A DNA stretch of 64,000 nt from Acidobacteriota bacterium (GCA_018269075.1 JAFDVJ010000078.1:9046-73045), one strand, 5' to 3'. Positions 36,006 through 46,264 are shown, counted from the stretch's first letter. The notes: a model not told the origin generated them from the sequence alone. Made by a program: numbers and translations.

Positions 36006-38243
36006 ATGAAACTGAAATCTTTGTTCATCGCCGCCTGCGCGTTGCTGCCGGGCCTTTTTGTCGTGCTTCCGGCCCGCGCGCAGGGCGTGATCGTGCCGAT
36101 CATCTGCGACGTTCGGCCGTGCCCGCCGCCGCGGCCGGTTCCGCGGCCGATCCCGCTGCCGAACGCGCTTCCGGTCAAATCCATCCAGCTCGATACGAAG
36201 ATCAACGGGCAGGTCGCGACGACCCACCTCGAGCAGGTTTTCCGCAACGACACGCCCTACACGCTCGAAGGCACCTATTTCTTTCCGATTCCCGAAAGCG
36301 CCTCGATCGTCGAGTTCGCGATCTGGGAGAACGGTAAAAAACTCGTCGGCGAGGTGCGCTCGCGCGAGGAGGCGCGCCGGATCTACGACGAGATCGTCCG
36401 CCGCCAACGCGATCCCGGCCTTTTGGAATACGCCGGCAAGGACCTTTTTCAGGCCTCGATCTTTCCGATCCCGCCGAATTCCGACAAAAAGCTCGAACTG
36501 ACCTATTCGCAGGTGCTCAAAGCCGAGTCGGGGACGGTCGCCTATCGCTATCCGCTCGGGACGGGCCATAATCTCTGGTCGGGCCCGGTTTCGTGGGTCG
36601 AGGATTCGACCCGCCGGCCGGTGCGCAGCGAGCAGAAGTTCGGGACGGTTTCCGGCCGGATCGAGATCGTCGGCCGCGAGGCGCTCCGCAACATCTATTC
36701 GCCCTCGCACCAGATCGAAGTCAAGCGCAAGGGCGAAACGACGGCCACCGTATCGTTCGAGACATCGAACAACGACAACGATTTCCAGCTTTTTTACGGG
36801 CTTTCGAACAACGATTTCGGGATGTCGCTGCTGACTTACCGCGAACCCGGCAAGGACGGCTATTTCCTGCTTCAGATCTCGCCCAAGGACAATATCTCGG
36901 AAACCGAGCTCGTCAACAAGGACATCGTCTTCGTGCTCGACACGAGCGGCTCGATGGCCGACGAGGGCAAGATGGAAAAGGCCCGCAAGGCATTACTTTT
37001 CGGCATCAATTCGCTGCATACCGGCGACCGATTCAACGTCATCAGTTTCTCGGGCGAGGAGCATCTGATGGAGTCGAAGCCGATCGCGGCCGACGAGTCC
37101 GGCAAGAAAAAAGGCGTCGAATTCGTCAACCGGCTTCAGCCGAACGGCGGCACCAACATCAACGACGCGCTACGGGCGGCGATGCGCCAATTCGACTCGT
37201 CGGACCGGCCGAAAATGCTTGTGTTTATGACCGACGGGCGGCCGACCGTCGGCGAATCGAACGTCGAGCGGATCATCAAAAACGCCGGTGAAGTCAAGGT
37301 CGACGGCCTCCGAATGTTCACGTTCGGCGTCGGCTACGACGTCAACACGCAGCTGCTCGACAAGCTCGCCGCCGAAAACTCCGGCGTCGCCGACTACATC
37401 GAGCCGAAAGAGGATCTCGAGATCAAGGTCTCGAACTTCTTCACGAAGGTCAATTCGCCGGTGCTGACCGGGCTCGAACTCGATTTCGACGGCGTCCAAA
37501 CCGATCTGATGTACCCGCGCCAGCTGACCGACATCTTCAAGGGGATGCAGCTGACGATCATCGGCCGCTACCGCAACGCGAGCGACGTCGAAAACGTCAC
37601 GCTCCGGCTGCGCGGAAAAACCGGCCGCGAGACGCGGAGCTTCAGCTATCCGAACCTCGATTTCCCGATGCGGGCCGATAAAAACGATTTTCTGCCGCGG
37701 CTCTGGGCGACGCGCCGCGTCGGCTGGCTGATCGAGCAGATCCGCGCCAACGGTGAAAACAAGGAACTCCGCGACGAGATCGTCGAACTCGGCACGCGTT
37801 ACGGCATCGTCACGCCCTACACCTCGTATCTCGCAACCGACGGAACGACGGAACAGCCGCGGATCGAGCGGCGCGCCGATCGGATGCCGGCGCCGAAGAG
37901 CTCGGCGGTGACGAACACGACCGGTCAGGGCGCGGTGATGGCGAGCCGCGACGCGAAGGATAAAAAGGAAGCGCTCAGCATTGCCGAGGAGGACGAAAAC
38001 GGCAATACGGTCGGCGCCCGCAACGTCAAAAAGGCGGGGATCAAGACCTTTTATCTCGAAAACGGCGTCTGGATCGATTCGGAATACCGCGAGGAGGCCA
38101 AATTGCCCGAAACCAGGCTCAAGTTCGCCTCGGACGAATTCTTCGCGCTGCTCGGCCGGGAAAAAGATCTCGGCCGGTATTTCGCGGTCGGCGAAGAGGT
38201 GGTCGTCGTCTGGAAAGACCGGGTTTACCGGATCGTGAAATAG
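36006..38243 (+). CDS. VIT and von Willebrand factor A domain exported protein
   Basis: A 745-residue protein. ATG 36006 is supported by GGGAG 5 nt upstream, rather than the TTG at 35994. It has a signal peptide (FIAACALLPGLFVVLPARA) and a Pro-rich stretch. The VIT domain (about 45-165) contains TLEGTYFFPIPE and SREEARRIYDEI. The vWA domain (about 300-475) has an intact MIDAS: FVLDTSGSM, the Thr in GGTNINDALRA, and the Asp in MTDGRPT. A beta-rich C-terminal domain follows. This is the architecture of inter-alpha-trypsin inhibitor heavy-chain-like bacterial proteins. It binds divalent metal and probably a protein or matrix partner at the cell surface. Confidence 0.92.
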   Translation: MKLKSLFIAACALLPGLFVVLPARAQGVIVPIICDVRPCPPPRPVPRPIPLPNALPVKSIQLDTKINGQVATTHLEQVFRNDTPYTLEGTYFFPIPESASIVEFAIWENGKKLVGEVRSREEARRIYDEIVRRQRDPGLLEYAGKDLFQASIFPIPPNSDKKLELTYSQVLKAESGTVAYRYPLGTGHNLWSGPVSWVEDSTRRPVRSEQKFGTVSGRIEIVGREALRNIYSPSHQIEVKRKGETTATVSFETSNNDNDFQLFYGLSNNDFGMSLLTYREPGKDGYFLLQISPKDNISETELVNKDIVFVLDTSGSMADEGKMEKARKALLFGINSLHTGDRFNVISFSGEEHLMESKPIAADESGKKKGVEFVNRLQPNGGTNINDALRAAMRQFDSSDRPKMLVFMTDGRPTVGESNVERIIKNAGEVKVDGLRMFTFGVGYDVNTQLLDKLAAENSGVADYIEPKEDLEIKVSNFFTKVNSPVLTGLELDFDGVQTDLMYPRQLTDIFKGMQLTIIGRYRNASDVENVTLRLRGKTGRETRSFSYPNLDFPMRADKNDFLPRLWATRRVGWLIEQIRANGENKELRDEIVELGTRYGIVTPYTSYLATDGTTEQPRIERRADRMPAPKSSAVTNTTGQGAVMASRDAKDKKEALSIAEEDENGNTVGARNVKKAGIKTFYLENGVWIDSEYREEAKLPETRLKFASDEFFALLGREKDLGRYFAVGEEVVVVWKDRVYRIVK

Positions 38244-38309
38244 AAAACGGAGCATCGGACGGCAGGAGAAAACGGATCGTTTTCCGGGCCGTTCGATTCC
38301 AAATCCGTC

Positions 38310-38380
38310 TTTGAAGGGTGCTTTTTGATGAAAAAAAGGTTATCTTTTTAATCATCATCAAGCCCCTTTTTATTTTTATT
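38310..38380 (+). terminator. Probable terminator of the VIT-vWA gene
   Basis: An imperfect stem pairs AAGGGTGC...GATGA with TCATC...AAGCCCCTT and is followed by TTTTTATTTTTATTTT. Mismatches make the pairing uncertain. Confidence 0.45.
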
Positions 38381-38395
38381 TTCTGAGGTATCATT

Positions 38396-39364
38396 ATGAC
38401 TTCATCCCGGAAATTATTTCTTTGCGCGATTCTGATATTCATTTTTACGGCGCTCGCGGCGGCGCAGAGCAACTGGACGATCAACCGGACGAAGGGCGAG
38501 GGCGATCTCGTCGCGGTCTTTTTCACTTCGGCCGAAAAGGGCTGGATCGCCGGCGACGACGGCTATCTCGCGTGGACGGCCGACGGCGGACGCAACTGGA
38601 CGAAACAGGACATCGGCACGACCGAGAGCATCAACGAGATCTATTTTCGCAACGACGACAACGGCTATCTGGTCGCCGGCAAGAAAATGTTCATCACGAA
38701 GGACGCCGGCCGCACCTGGCAGGAGACGAAGATCTACAAACCGGCCGATTTTCGGGGAACGCCGGAATTTCTGAGCATCCGCTTCGCCGATAAGAAACGC
38801 GGCATCGTGATCGGCTCGGTGCTCAACAAGGACGAGCGCGTCATCGATTCGCTCGTGATGCGGACCGAGGACGGCGGCGAGACCTGGAAAAGGGTCGTCG
38901 TGCCCTCGAAAAAAGAGCTCTTTCACCTCGATTTCGTCGGCAGCAGCCGCTGCTGGATCGTCGGCGACGACGGTCTCGTGCTCTTTTCCGACAACGGCGG
39001 CGAGACTTTTCAAACCCAGAGGTCAGGGACGACGCTCGATCTTTACAACGTCGATTTCCGCGACGAAAACGAGGGCTACATCGTCGGCAGCAAGGGGACG
39101 ATTCTGCGGACGGAAAACGGCGGGGCGATCTGGGAAACGGTCAAAACGGCCTTTCCGGTCACCTATATGCGGGTCGATTTCGCCGACGACAAAAACGGCG
39201 TCGTCGTCGGCTACAACGGTACGATCCTGCGCTCGTCCGACCGCGGCAAGACCTGGACGAAACAGTTCAGCGGCACCGGCAATAATCTTTACGGGCTCTA
39301 TTTCACGAAAAAATACGGTTGGGCCGTCGGGGCCGGCGGCGTCGTTTTGCAGTATCAGCGGTAA
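38396..39364 (+). CDS. Ycf48-like (photosystem II assembly factor-like) beta-propeller protein
   Basis: A 322-residue exported protein with a signal peptide (KLFLCAILIFIFTALAAAQ) and repeated propeller blades. The blade motif is about 45 residues long and of the form VFFTSAEKGWIAGDDGYLAWT-DGGRNWTKQ. It recurs, for example, as LDFVGSSRCWIVGDDGLVLFS-NGGETFQTQ and VDFADDKNGVVVGYNGTILRS-RGKTWTKQ. This is the Asp-box/BNR-like pattern of Ycf48/HCF136 proteins. In non-photosynthetic bacteria the role is unknown and it probably binds protein partners in the envelope. Confidence 0.92.
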   Translation: MTSSRKLFLCAILIFIFTALAAAQSNWTINRTKGEGDLVAVFFTSAEKGWIAGDDGYLAWTADGGRNWTKQDIGTTESINEIYFRNDDNGYLVAGKKMFITKDAGRTWQETKIYKPADFRGTPEFLSIRFADKKRGIVIGSVLNKDERVIDSLVMRTEDGGETWKRVVVPSKKELFHLDFVGSSRCWIVGDDGLVLFSDNGGETFQTQRSGTTLDLYNVDFRDENEGYIVGSKGTILRTENGGAIWETVKTAFPVTYMRVDFADDKNGVVVGYNGTILRSSDRGKTWTKQFSGTGNNLYGLYFTKKYGWAVGAGGVVLQYQR

Positions 39365-39501
39365 AAATCGAAAAACTTCGATTTTCGGGTAATTAATTTA
39401 ACACTTTTGAAACAAACTGTGTTATCTTACCTCAAACAATTCTACTCAATTATTAGCTTTTCATAAGGCATATTTATAAATTCTATTTCTTGGAGGGAAA
39501 A

Positions 39502-42500
39502 ATGGGCAAAAAGCCGTTTTTTTGGGGATTACCCATATTGATGCTTATGCTGGCGGCAGCCGCAAGCGTCTATGCGCAGGGAACCAACTCGCGAATTACG
39601 GGCGTCGTCACCGATTCGTCGGGCGCCGCCGTTTCGGGAGCGAACGTGACTCTGACGAATGAGGGAACGAACGCGACGCTGACGACGCAGACCAGCGATT
39701 CCGGCGCTTATACCTTCGACCTGATCCAACCCGGCAAATACCAGGTGGCGGTCGAGAAGGTCGGATTTAAGAAATTTGTTTCGAAAGGAAATGCCGCGCT
39801 GATCAACCAGCCGACGACCGTCAACGTCGCGCTCGAGGTCGGCGACGTTTCGGCGACAATCACCGTCGAGTCGAGCGCCGAGCAGGTCCAGACGAGCACT
39901 TCCGGCAACCTCGGCAGCACGATCGAGCAGCGGACGCTCGAAAGCCTGCCGATCGTCGGCACGCGCGGCCGCAACCCGCTCGATCTGCTCAACTTCCAGC
40001 CGGGCGTCGTGTTCGGCGGCAACACCGGCGGCGCGGTCAACGTCAACGGTTCGCGCGACCGTTCGTTCAACTTTACGCTCGACGGCATCGACATCAACGA
40101 ATCGACGGCGGGCGGCTCGAACTTTACGCCGCTCCGGCCGAATCCCGATTCCGTTCAGGAATTCCAGATCGTGACGAGCAACTTTACGGCCGAGCTCGGC
40201 CGCAGCAGCGGCGCGCAGGTCACGCTCGTCACGCGCTCGGGCACGAACAATTTTCACGGCAGTCTCTTCGATTATTACCAAACGCCGCGGTTCAACGCGA
40301 AAAGTTACCCGACGACGATTCAGCCGATCGCTCCGAAGGAACAGTTCGTCCAGCATATTTTCGGCGGCAGCCTCGGCGGCCCGCTCTTCAATCCCGGCTT
40401 CGGCGAGGGCACGAGATTCAAGTTTTTACGCGACAAGGCCTTCTTCTTCGTCAATCTCCAGTTTCTCCGGGCCTATGACACGGCGCTCGTGACGCGGACC
40501 GTTTACACGCCGTCGGCGCGGGCCGGTCTGTTCCGCTATGTGACGGGCCGGGCGACGACGCCCGCCGGCACCACTGGCGCGGCGGTCGATGCGGCCGGCA
40601 ACCAGATCATCGCCAACTGTCCGACCAACCCGCCGACCACGGCCGGCTGCGTTTCGAGCTACAACGTCGCGACGACCGCGCCGGTGACGATCGACCCGAC
40701 GCTGCAGGCGCTGATCAATGCGATGCCGCTGCCGAACAATTTCACGGTCGGCGACGGGCTCAACACCGCCGGTTTCAACTTCGCCTCGCCGCAGCACGAA
40801 AAGCAGTACGACTTCGTCAGCAAGTTCGATTTCAAGCTGCGCGAGAATAATCTCTTCTACATCCGTTACGCGCAGGGCTCGCAAAGCTCGTTCGGCGATT
40901 CCGGCAACGGCGGCCGGCCGATCTTCCCGGGCTTCCCGAACTTCGTCGATACTTCGCGGACGCCGAAGAATCTGGCCTTCAACTGGCGCTGGTCGCCGAC
41001 CGCGAAAATCGGTAACGAATTCATTTTCGGCATCAGCGATTATTTCTTCAAATTCGCGACGCCGCAGCCGGATGCGAACCTGCCTTTCGCCTTTATCAAC
41101 CCGGCGACGCCGAACACGAACTTTTCCTACAACGCGCGCGGCGTGAAAACCTACCAGTTCATCGACAACGTGACGTTTATGACCGGCAACCATACCATCA
41201 AGGGCGGTCTCAATTTCCGGTTCAACCGTCACAAGGACGACCGTTCGTCGGTCGCCGGCTCGGCGATCGAACCGATCGTCGGTTTCGGCAGCAACCTCGG
41301 ATTTACCGGGTACAATCTCCCGACGGCCTTTAACGCGACGACCAACCCGAACGGCATCGTCTCGGCCGATCTGACCCGGCTCCAGAACACGATCAACGAC
41401 CTGCTCGGCCGCATCAACAGCGTTTCGCAGGCGTTCGTGTCGAACCCGGACAACCCGGACGTCTTCGCGCCGGCCAATACGCGCTGGATCAACAAGGCGC
41501 TCTACACCGAGCTCGATTTCTACGTGCAGGACAACTGGCGGTTCCGGCCGAATCTGGTCTTCGACATCGGCGTCCGCTGGGAGCCCAAGCTCAAGCCGTC
41601 GATCGCCGACCGCCAAATTCTGGTGCCGAACCAGCCGGTCAAGCTCGGCGCGCTGCCGACCAATACGCTGAAATGGGTCGAGGGCGATCTGTTCAAGTCC
41701 GATTTCAGCAAGATACTGCCGTCGGTCGGTTTCGCGTGGGATCCGTTCAAGAACGGCAAGACCTCGATCCGCGCCAACTACCGGCTGGCTTCGGATCGGT
41801 TCGCGACGTTCCTGTTCGGCTCGTCGATCTTTCAGGGAATGCCGGGCAACAATACGGCCCGGACGATCACCAACTCCGACTTTCCGGGCGGCGCCGCTTA
41901 TTATCGTAATCTTGGCAGCGTTCTGCCGCTCGCGCCGACGACCACGCCGGTCAATCTGCGGCAGCCGCCGGCATTCAGCGTCAACTCGATCAACGTCATC
42001 GACCCCGACCTGCAGTATCCGCAGATCCACGAATGGTCGTTCAGCGTCCAGCGCGAGGTGATGAAGGGCAACGTCGTCGAAGTCAACTACATCGGCAAAC
42101 ACGCGCTGCACCTGCTCGGCGGCTACAACGTCAATCAGGTCAACGTCAATGCCAGCGATCCGCGGTGTCCGGGCGAAACTTTCCTGTCGGCTTTCGTCGC
42201 CGCTCAGGCCAACGTCAACAGCTGTCTCGTTCCGCTGCTCGTCAGCACCAACGGCGCCGGCGGTTCGCTCGCGAGCTTCCGGACGACTTTCTCGTCGCAG
42301 CTCGCCAATAACAGCGTCGCTTCGGTCGCGCAGACGCTCGCCCAGCGAAGCGGCACGACGTCGCTGACGGCCAACGGCTTCAGCCCGTTCTTCTTCCAGA
42401 ATTATCCGCAGTTCGCGGGCGGGTTGAACGTCTTCGACACCAACGACTATTCGAATTACCACGGGCTGCAGCTGATCTTCAAACGCCGGATCAGCAACGG

Positions 42501-43218
42501 CCTCGGTTTCCAGGTCGGCTACACGTTCTCGAAATCGCTCGACAACCGTTCGTGGGATCCGTCGCTGAGCACGATCTCGACGGGTTCGGCGCAGTCGGCC
42601 GGCAGCACGCCGTTCGACAACCGCAACCGCCGGATCAACTACACCTACTCGGACTTTGACCGCCGCCACGTTTTTCAGGGAACCTACGTCTACGAACTCC
42701 CGTTCGGACAGGGCAAATGGCTGGCAGCCAACAACAAGGTCGTCGATTACATCGTCGGCGGCTGGCAGTTGTCGGGTTCGGTCGTCTGGATGACCGGCCG
42801 GCCGTTCACGGTTTATTCCGGCAGCAACACGATCAGCAACATCGTTCAGGCGACGGCCGACTGCAGCGGCTGCCCGCGAGCTCTCGGCCAGCTCGTTCTC
42901 GAATCGGGCCGTAATTTCTGGTTCGACACGGCCGCGCGGGGGAGATTTTCGGTCCCGGCCGCCGGCGCGCTCGGAAACACCGGCCGAAACTATTTCATCA
43001 CGCCGATCTATTTCCAGACCGACGCGTCGCTCTTGAAAAAGTTCAAGATCACGGAACGGATCAACGTCGATTTCCGGGTCGATGCCCGCAATCTGACGAA
43101 CAATCCGTCGTTCGATCTGCCGACGGCCCTGATCACTTCCAGCATCTTCGGACGCATCAACGATTCGGTGACCAACACGGCCCGCCGGATCCAGTTCTCG
43201 GCCAAGGTCAATTTCTGA
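39502..43218 (+). CDS. TonB-dependent receptor, Oar-like, with carboxypeptidase-regulatory domain
   Basis: A 1238-residue outer-membrane receptor. ATG 39502 is supported by GGAGGG 5 nt upstream. It has a signal peptide (LLILML-type, LPILMLMLAAAASVYAQG). A CarboxypepD_reg/CNA-B-like domain (about 30-112) follows, ITGVVTDSSGAAVSGANVTLTN ... YTFDLIQPGKYQVAVEK. The plug region (about 125-260) has ESLPIVGTRGRNPLDLL and VNGSRDRSFNFTLDGIDIN. A long beta-barrel ends in an aromatic-type terminal strand (RIQFSAKVNF), as for BAM substrates. This architecture is a hallmark of Acidobacteriota. The ligand (glycan, peptide or siderophore) cannot be read. Confidence 0.95.
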   Translation: MGKKPFFWGLPILMLMLAAAASVYAQGTNSRITGVVTDSSGAAVSGANVTLTNEGTNATLTTQTSDSGAYTFDLIQPGKYQVAVEKVGFKKFVSKGNAALINQPTTVNVALEVGDVSATITVESSAEQVQTSTSGNLGSTIEQRTLESLPIVGTRGRNPLDLLNFQPGVVFGGNTGGAVNVNGSRDRSFNFTLDGIDINESTAGGSNFTPLRPNPDSVQEFQIVTSNFTAELGRSSGAQVTLVTRSGTNNFHGSLFDYYQTPRFNAKSYPTTIQPIAPKEQFVQHIFGGSLGGPLFNPGFGEGTRFKFLRDKAFFFVNLQFLRAYDTALVTRTVYTPSARAGLFRYVTGRATTPAGTTGAAVDAAGNQIIANCPTNPPTTAGCVSSYNVATTAPVTIDPTLQALINAMPLPNNFTVGDGLNTAGFNFASPQHEKQYDFVSKFDFKLRENNLFYIRYAQGSQSSFGDSGNGGRPIFPGFPNFVDTSRTPKNLAFNWRWSPTAKIGNEFIFGISDYFFKFATPQPDANLPFAFINPATPNTNFSYNARGVKTYQFIDNVTFMTGNHTIKGGLNFRFNRHKDDRSSVAGSAIEPIVGFGSNLGFTGYNLPTAFNATTNPNGIVSADLTRLQNTINDLLGRINSVSQAFVSNPDNPDVFAPANTRWINKALYTELDFYVQDNWRFRPNLVFDIGVRWEPKLKPSIADRQILVPNQPVKLGALPTNTLKWVEGDLFKSDFSKILPSVGFAWDPFKNGKTSIRANYRLASDRFATFLFGSSIFQGMPGNNTARTITNSDFPGGAAYYRNLGSVLPLAPTTTPVNLRQPPAFSVNSINVIDPDLQYPQIHEWSFSVQREVMKGNVVEVNYIGKHALHLLGGYNVNQVNVNASDPRCPGETFLSAFVAAQANVNSCLVPLLVSTNGAGGSLASFRTTFSSQLANNSVASVAQTLAQRSGTTSLTANGFSPFFFQNYPQFAGGLNVFDTNDYSNYHGLQLIFKRRISNGLGFQVGYTFSKSLDNRSWDPSLSTISTGSAQSAGSTPFDNRNRRINYTYSDFDRRHVFQGTYVYELPFGQGKWLAANNKVVDYIVGGWQLSGSVVWMTGRPFTVYSGSNTISNIVQATADCSGCPRALGQLVLESGRNFWFDTAARGRFSVPAAGALGNTGRNYFITPIYFQTDASLLKKFKITERINVDFRVDARNLTNNPSFDLPTALITSSIFGRINDSVTNTARRIQFSAKVNF

Positions 43219-43238
43219 TTTACGGGAATGACTAAAAC

Positions 43239-43285
43239 AAAAACTCCGCGACTCGAAAAAAAGTCGCGGAGTTTTTTTTTGTTTT
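43239..43285 (+). terminator. Strong rho-independent terminator of the TonB receptor gene
   Basis: A 15-bp perfect stem (43239-43253 with 43262-43276), 8-nt loop, and a long run of T after it. It lies 20 bp beyond the stop codon. Confidence 0.93.
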
Positions 43286-43394
43286 GAGCAACTCGTTTTT
43301 CGAAAGCCGCATCAAGCTAATGGGTCAGTAAGTTGTGCAAGACTGTTGAAAGAGCAATTCAGCCCGGCTTCTGGTTCCTCCTGTTTCTTTTTTC

Positions 43395-43429
43395 ACTCGC
43401 CGAGAATTCGACTCGGCGAGTTTTTTTTC
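43395..43429 (+). terminator. Second rho-independent terminator with no assigned gene
   Basis: A 10-bp stem ACTCGCCGAG/CTCGGCGAGT (43395-43404 with 43412-43421) and an AATTCGA loop are followed by eight T. The orientation is forward, yet no forward gene lies between it and the previous terminator; see the finding on a possible small RNA. Confidence 0.8.
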
Positions 43430-43468
43430 AGGATTACCGTCAACCGCCATCCCAAATCCGACATCGAT

Positions 43469-45184
43469 TCATTTTTGCTGTTTCAGACGGGCCTTGCTGG
43501 CGAGCTGGGCGAGCTGCTGCGCACGCGGGAGCAGCTCGACGGCCTTGGCGACCTGACGGTCGTCCTCGGCGAGCACCTGATTGGCCGAGATCGTCCCGAA
43601 CGCGGCGGTGATCAGATCGTAGCGGATCCTGATCTTGACGTAGTCCTTTTCCGCATCGATCGACGGCGCGAGCCCGCTCCATTCGGGATTCTGGGCGAGA
43701 TACGCCTTGAAAGCCGCGAAGACGTCGTCGGCGACAGGGTAATCAGCCGGCCGGATCCGCCGCCCGTATTCGGTCTGTCCCGAGATCCGGTAATTTTCGA
43801 AGCCCTTGACGCGGCCGTTGGCGAGCTCGGTCGAAAAATAAAAGATCGGATCGAGCAGATCGGTTTCGGCGTCGTTCAGGAACGGATTTTTGATCACCTC
43901 GTCCGGCGTGATCCCGTCGCCGCCGAAAACCCGGCGCCCTGTCAGCGTTTTGGCTTCGGTTTTATTTTCTTCGGAAATGCTGACCTTGTGGTTGAAATAA
44001 TCGTAAAGCCCGCTCTTCGAATAATCGCGCTGAATCAGGCGGCCCGACGGGGTGTAGTATTTGGCCGTCGTCAGCGTCAGACCCGAGCCGTAGGGCAGAT
44101 TGATGATGCTCTGGACGAGCCCCTTGCCGAAGGTGTTTTCGCCGACGACGAGCGCGCGGTCGTAATCCTGCATCGCGCCGGTGACGATTTCCGAGGCCGA
44201 GGCCGTCGAACCGTTGACGAGGACGATCATCGGCATCGTCTCGGGCATCCGGTTGGCCGAGCGCCAGACGCGGTTGTCGATCGCGAAACGCCCGCGCTGG
44301 GTGACGATCACGCTGCCGGCGGGCAGGAATTTTTCGGCGACCTTGACGGCCTGATCGAGAATTCCGCCGGTGTTTTCCCGCAGATCGAGGATCAGCGATT
44401 TCATCCCCTGTTTATGGAGCTCGTCGAGCGCGACCGAAAGCTCGTCGGCGGTCGTGTAGTTGAAGCCTTCCGAAAGATCGATATAGCCGATGCTGTCGCG
44501 GATGATGTAGGCGTCGGGAATCGTCGGCTGCGGCACGCGGTTGCGGCGCAGTTCGACGGTTTCCTGCTTGCGGGTGTCGGCGCGTTCGACGAACAAACGG
44601 ACGAGCGAGCCTTTCTTGCCGCGCACCTTGTCGCGGACGTAGGACGAATTTTTGCCGTCCATCGGCTCGCCATTGACGGCGAGGATCCGGTCGCCGAACC
44701 GGAGCCCGGCGCGAAAGGCCGGCGAATCCGGAAAGGTCGCGACGACGAAAGTTTCGAGCTCGTCGCCCTTCTGATAGTTGGCGATCGTCGCGCCGATCCC
44801 GAAATACTCGCTCTGCTGATCGGTCAGCAGCTCCTGATATTCGGCGGCGTCGAAATAATTCGAATGCGGGTCGAGCGAATGGAGCATCGCGTCGAGCGAC
44901 GATTTCGTCAGGTCGCTGTAATTGAGATTCGTTCCGTCGATATGATTTTTCCGGATCAGCTCGAGCGCTTCGCCGAAGTCCTGCGTGACGCTCGACACCG
45001 AGACGTTCGACTGGCCGGTGACGAGGCCCGAACCCGCCCGCGGCACCGAGGCCGAAAACGAAGAGCCGCGCGTGATCTTGAAGGGATCGGTCGTGTCGAG
45101 CTGCGAGACCGGTTTGGTTTTGGCCTGCGGAAAGGCCAGCACCGTGAATGAAAGGATCAGCAAAATGGATAAAACTCTTCTCAT
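43469..45184 (-). CDS. Carboxy-terminal processing peptidase, S41 family with PDZ
   Basis: A 571-residue exported protease. Start at ATG 45182-45184, where a signal peptide begins (MRRVLSILLILSFTVLAFPQ). The N-terminal helical region has SSLDAMLHSLDPHSNYFDAAE, the usual C-terminal-processing peptidase opening. A PDZ domain follows (FVVATFPDSPAFRAGLRFGDRILAVNG). The S41 catalytic core has LILDLRENTGGILDQAV, the serine in LVNGSTASASEIVTGAM and the lysine in VVGENTFGKGLVQ. It degrades or trims periplasmic proteins at exposed C-termini. The C-terminal segment is helical and Gln/Lys-rich. Confidence 0.94.
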   Translation of the reverse strand: MRRVLSILLILSFTVLAFPQAKTKPVSQLDTTDPFKITRGSSFSASVPRAGSGLVTGQSNVSVSSVTQDFGEALELIRKNHIDGTNLNYSDLTKSSLDAMLHSLDPHSNYFDAAEYQELLTDQQSEYFGIGATIANYQKGDELETFVVATFPDSPAFRAGLRFGDRILAVNGEPMDGKNSSYVRDKVRGKKGSLVRLFVERADTRKQETVELRRNRVPQPTIPDAYIIRDSIGYIDLSEGFNYTTADELSVALDELHKQGMKSLILDLRENTGGILDQAVKVAEKFLPAGSVIVTQRGRFAIDNRVWRSANRMPETMPMIVLVNGSTASASEIVTGAMQDYDRALVVGENTFGKGLVQSIINLPYGSGLTLTTAKYYTPSGRLIQRDYSKSGLYDYFNHKVSISEENKTEAKTLTGRRVFGGDGITPDEVIKNPFLNDAETDLLDPIFYFSTELANGRVKGFENYRISGQTEYGRRIRPADYPVADDVFAAFKAYLAQNPEWSGLAPSIDAEKDYVKIRIRYDLITAAFGTISANQVLAEDDRQVAKAVELLPRAQQLAQLASKARLKQQK

Positions 45185-45430
45185 AAGCGGAAAAACACTC
45201 CGTACAATGCGTTCGAACGACTCCGGCGCGCGATCTGAACAAAAAATTAGGCTGTTAGCGCGAATCTTACAAAAATAAGTAACCCGAACGCAAGCCCGGG
45301 GCTCGTTCGATCGCAATAAATAAATTCGATTTGTCGTTTGAAAAGGTCGAATAAGCGCCGGATTCCAACTAATTCGGAGAAAAAAATCCATTTGTTTGAT
45401 TCTTCAAGGTTTTTCGGTAAAATTCTATCT

Positions 45431-46207
45431 ATGTCCGAAACCGCCGAAACCCAACTCGAAAAAAAGCTTCGTCGTCTGATCGAAACGATCGACGTCGGCA
45501 ACGCGCTGACCGAGCCGCTGACCGATTCGATCGTCCATCTGCTAAGGATCACGGCCGCCGAGATGAACTCCGAAGAGGCGTCCGTCCTGATCCGCGAGGG
45601 CGATGACGGCGATCTGCGGTTTTTGTCGGCGACCGGCAAGGTGGCCGAACAGCTGATCAACCTGCGCGTGCCGGCGGGCAAGGGAATCGCCGGCTTCGTC
45701 TTTTCGTCCGGCCAGCCGATGGCCGTCGCCGACGCCGGCGAAGAGGAAACCTTTTACGCCGAGGTCGATAAGCAGACCGGCTACAGCACGCAGACGATCC
45801 TCGCGACGCCGCTCCGGCATAACGGGGAAGTGATCGGCGTGCTCGAATACGTCAACCGGATCGGCGAGCCGCCCTACGAGCCGTTTTCGCCGGTCGAGAT
45901 GGACAAGGCCGCGCTGTTCGCCGAGGCCGTCGCGTCGCTGATCAACGCCTATGAATCGGTCAAGCTGTTCCGCGAGCTCGGCGAGAAGATGATCGACGGC
46001 GAGGGCACGGAAGATTATTCGCAGGTCCGGGCCTGGCTTGGCGAGCTGCGGAGCGCACCCGAGCACCGCGAGATGCTCGATCTGGCGATCCTCATCCGCG
46101 AGCTCGCCGCGCGCGGCGAGGCCGAGCGCGAGATGTGCCGCGAAGTGCTCGAAGCGGTCGTCAAATTTTCCGATCAGAAAAGCGAAACGAGTTTTTTAAG
46201 TTATTGA
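45431..46207 (+). CDS. GAF domain protein
   Basis: A 258-residue soluble protein. ATG 45431 starts MSETAETQLEKKL; the frame is open further upstream without family sequence. An N-terminal helix is followed by a GAF domain (about 30-185) with EEASVLIREGDDGDLRFLSATG, RVPAGKGIAGFVFSSGQPM and ATPLRHNGEVIGVLEYVNR. The C-terminal 70 residues are helical and Glu/Arg-rich (AARGEAEREMCREVLEAV). No output domain is present, so it probably senses a small molecule and acts on a partner. The serine protease gene begins 57 bp downstream in the same direction and is the obvious candidate partner. Confidence 0.85.
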   Translation: MSETAETQLEKKLRRLIETIDVGNALTEPLTDSIVHLLRITAAEMNSEEASVLIREGDDGDLRFLSATGKVAEQLINLRVPAGKGIAGFVFSSGQPMAVADAGEEETFYAEVDKQTGYSTQTILATPLRHNGEVIGVLEYVNRIGEPPYEPFSPVEMDKAALFAEAVASLINAYESVKLFRELGEKMIDGEGTEDYSQVRAWLGELRSAPEHREMLDLAILIRELAARGEAEREMCREVLEAVVKFSDQKSETSFLSY

Positions 46208-46264
46208 TAAACCATTGATCCAAAGTCGAGGCAGACGGGTCGAAGACGCGTAACTCATAAGATT

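Noticed and set aside
40426-42669. 747-residue reverse frame inside the TonB receptor gene
   Set aside because: Shadow of a gene with clear receptor motifs; no family sequence.
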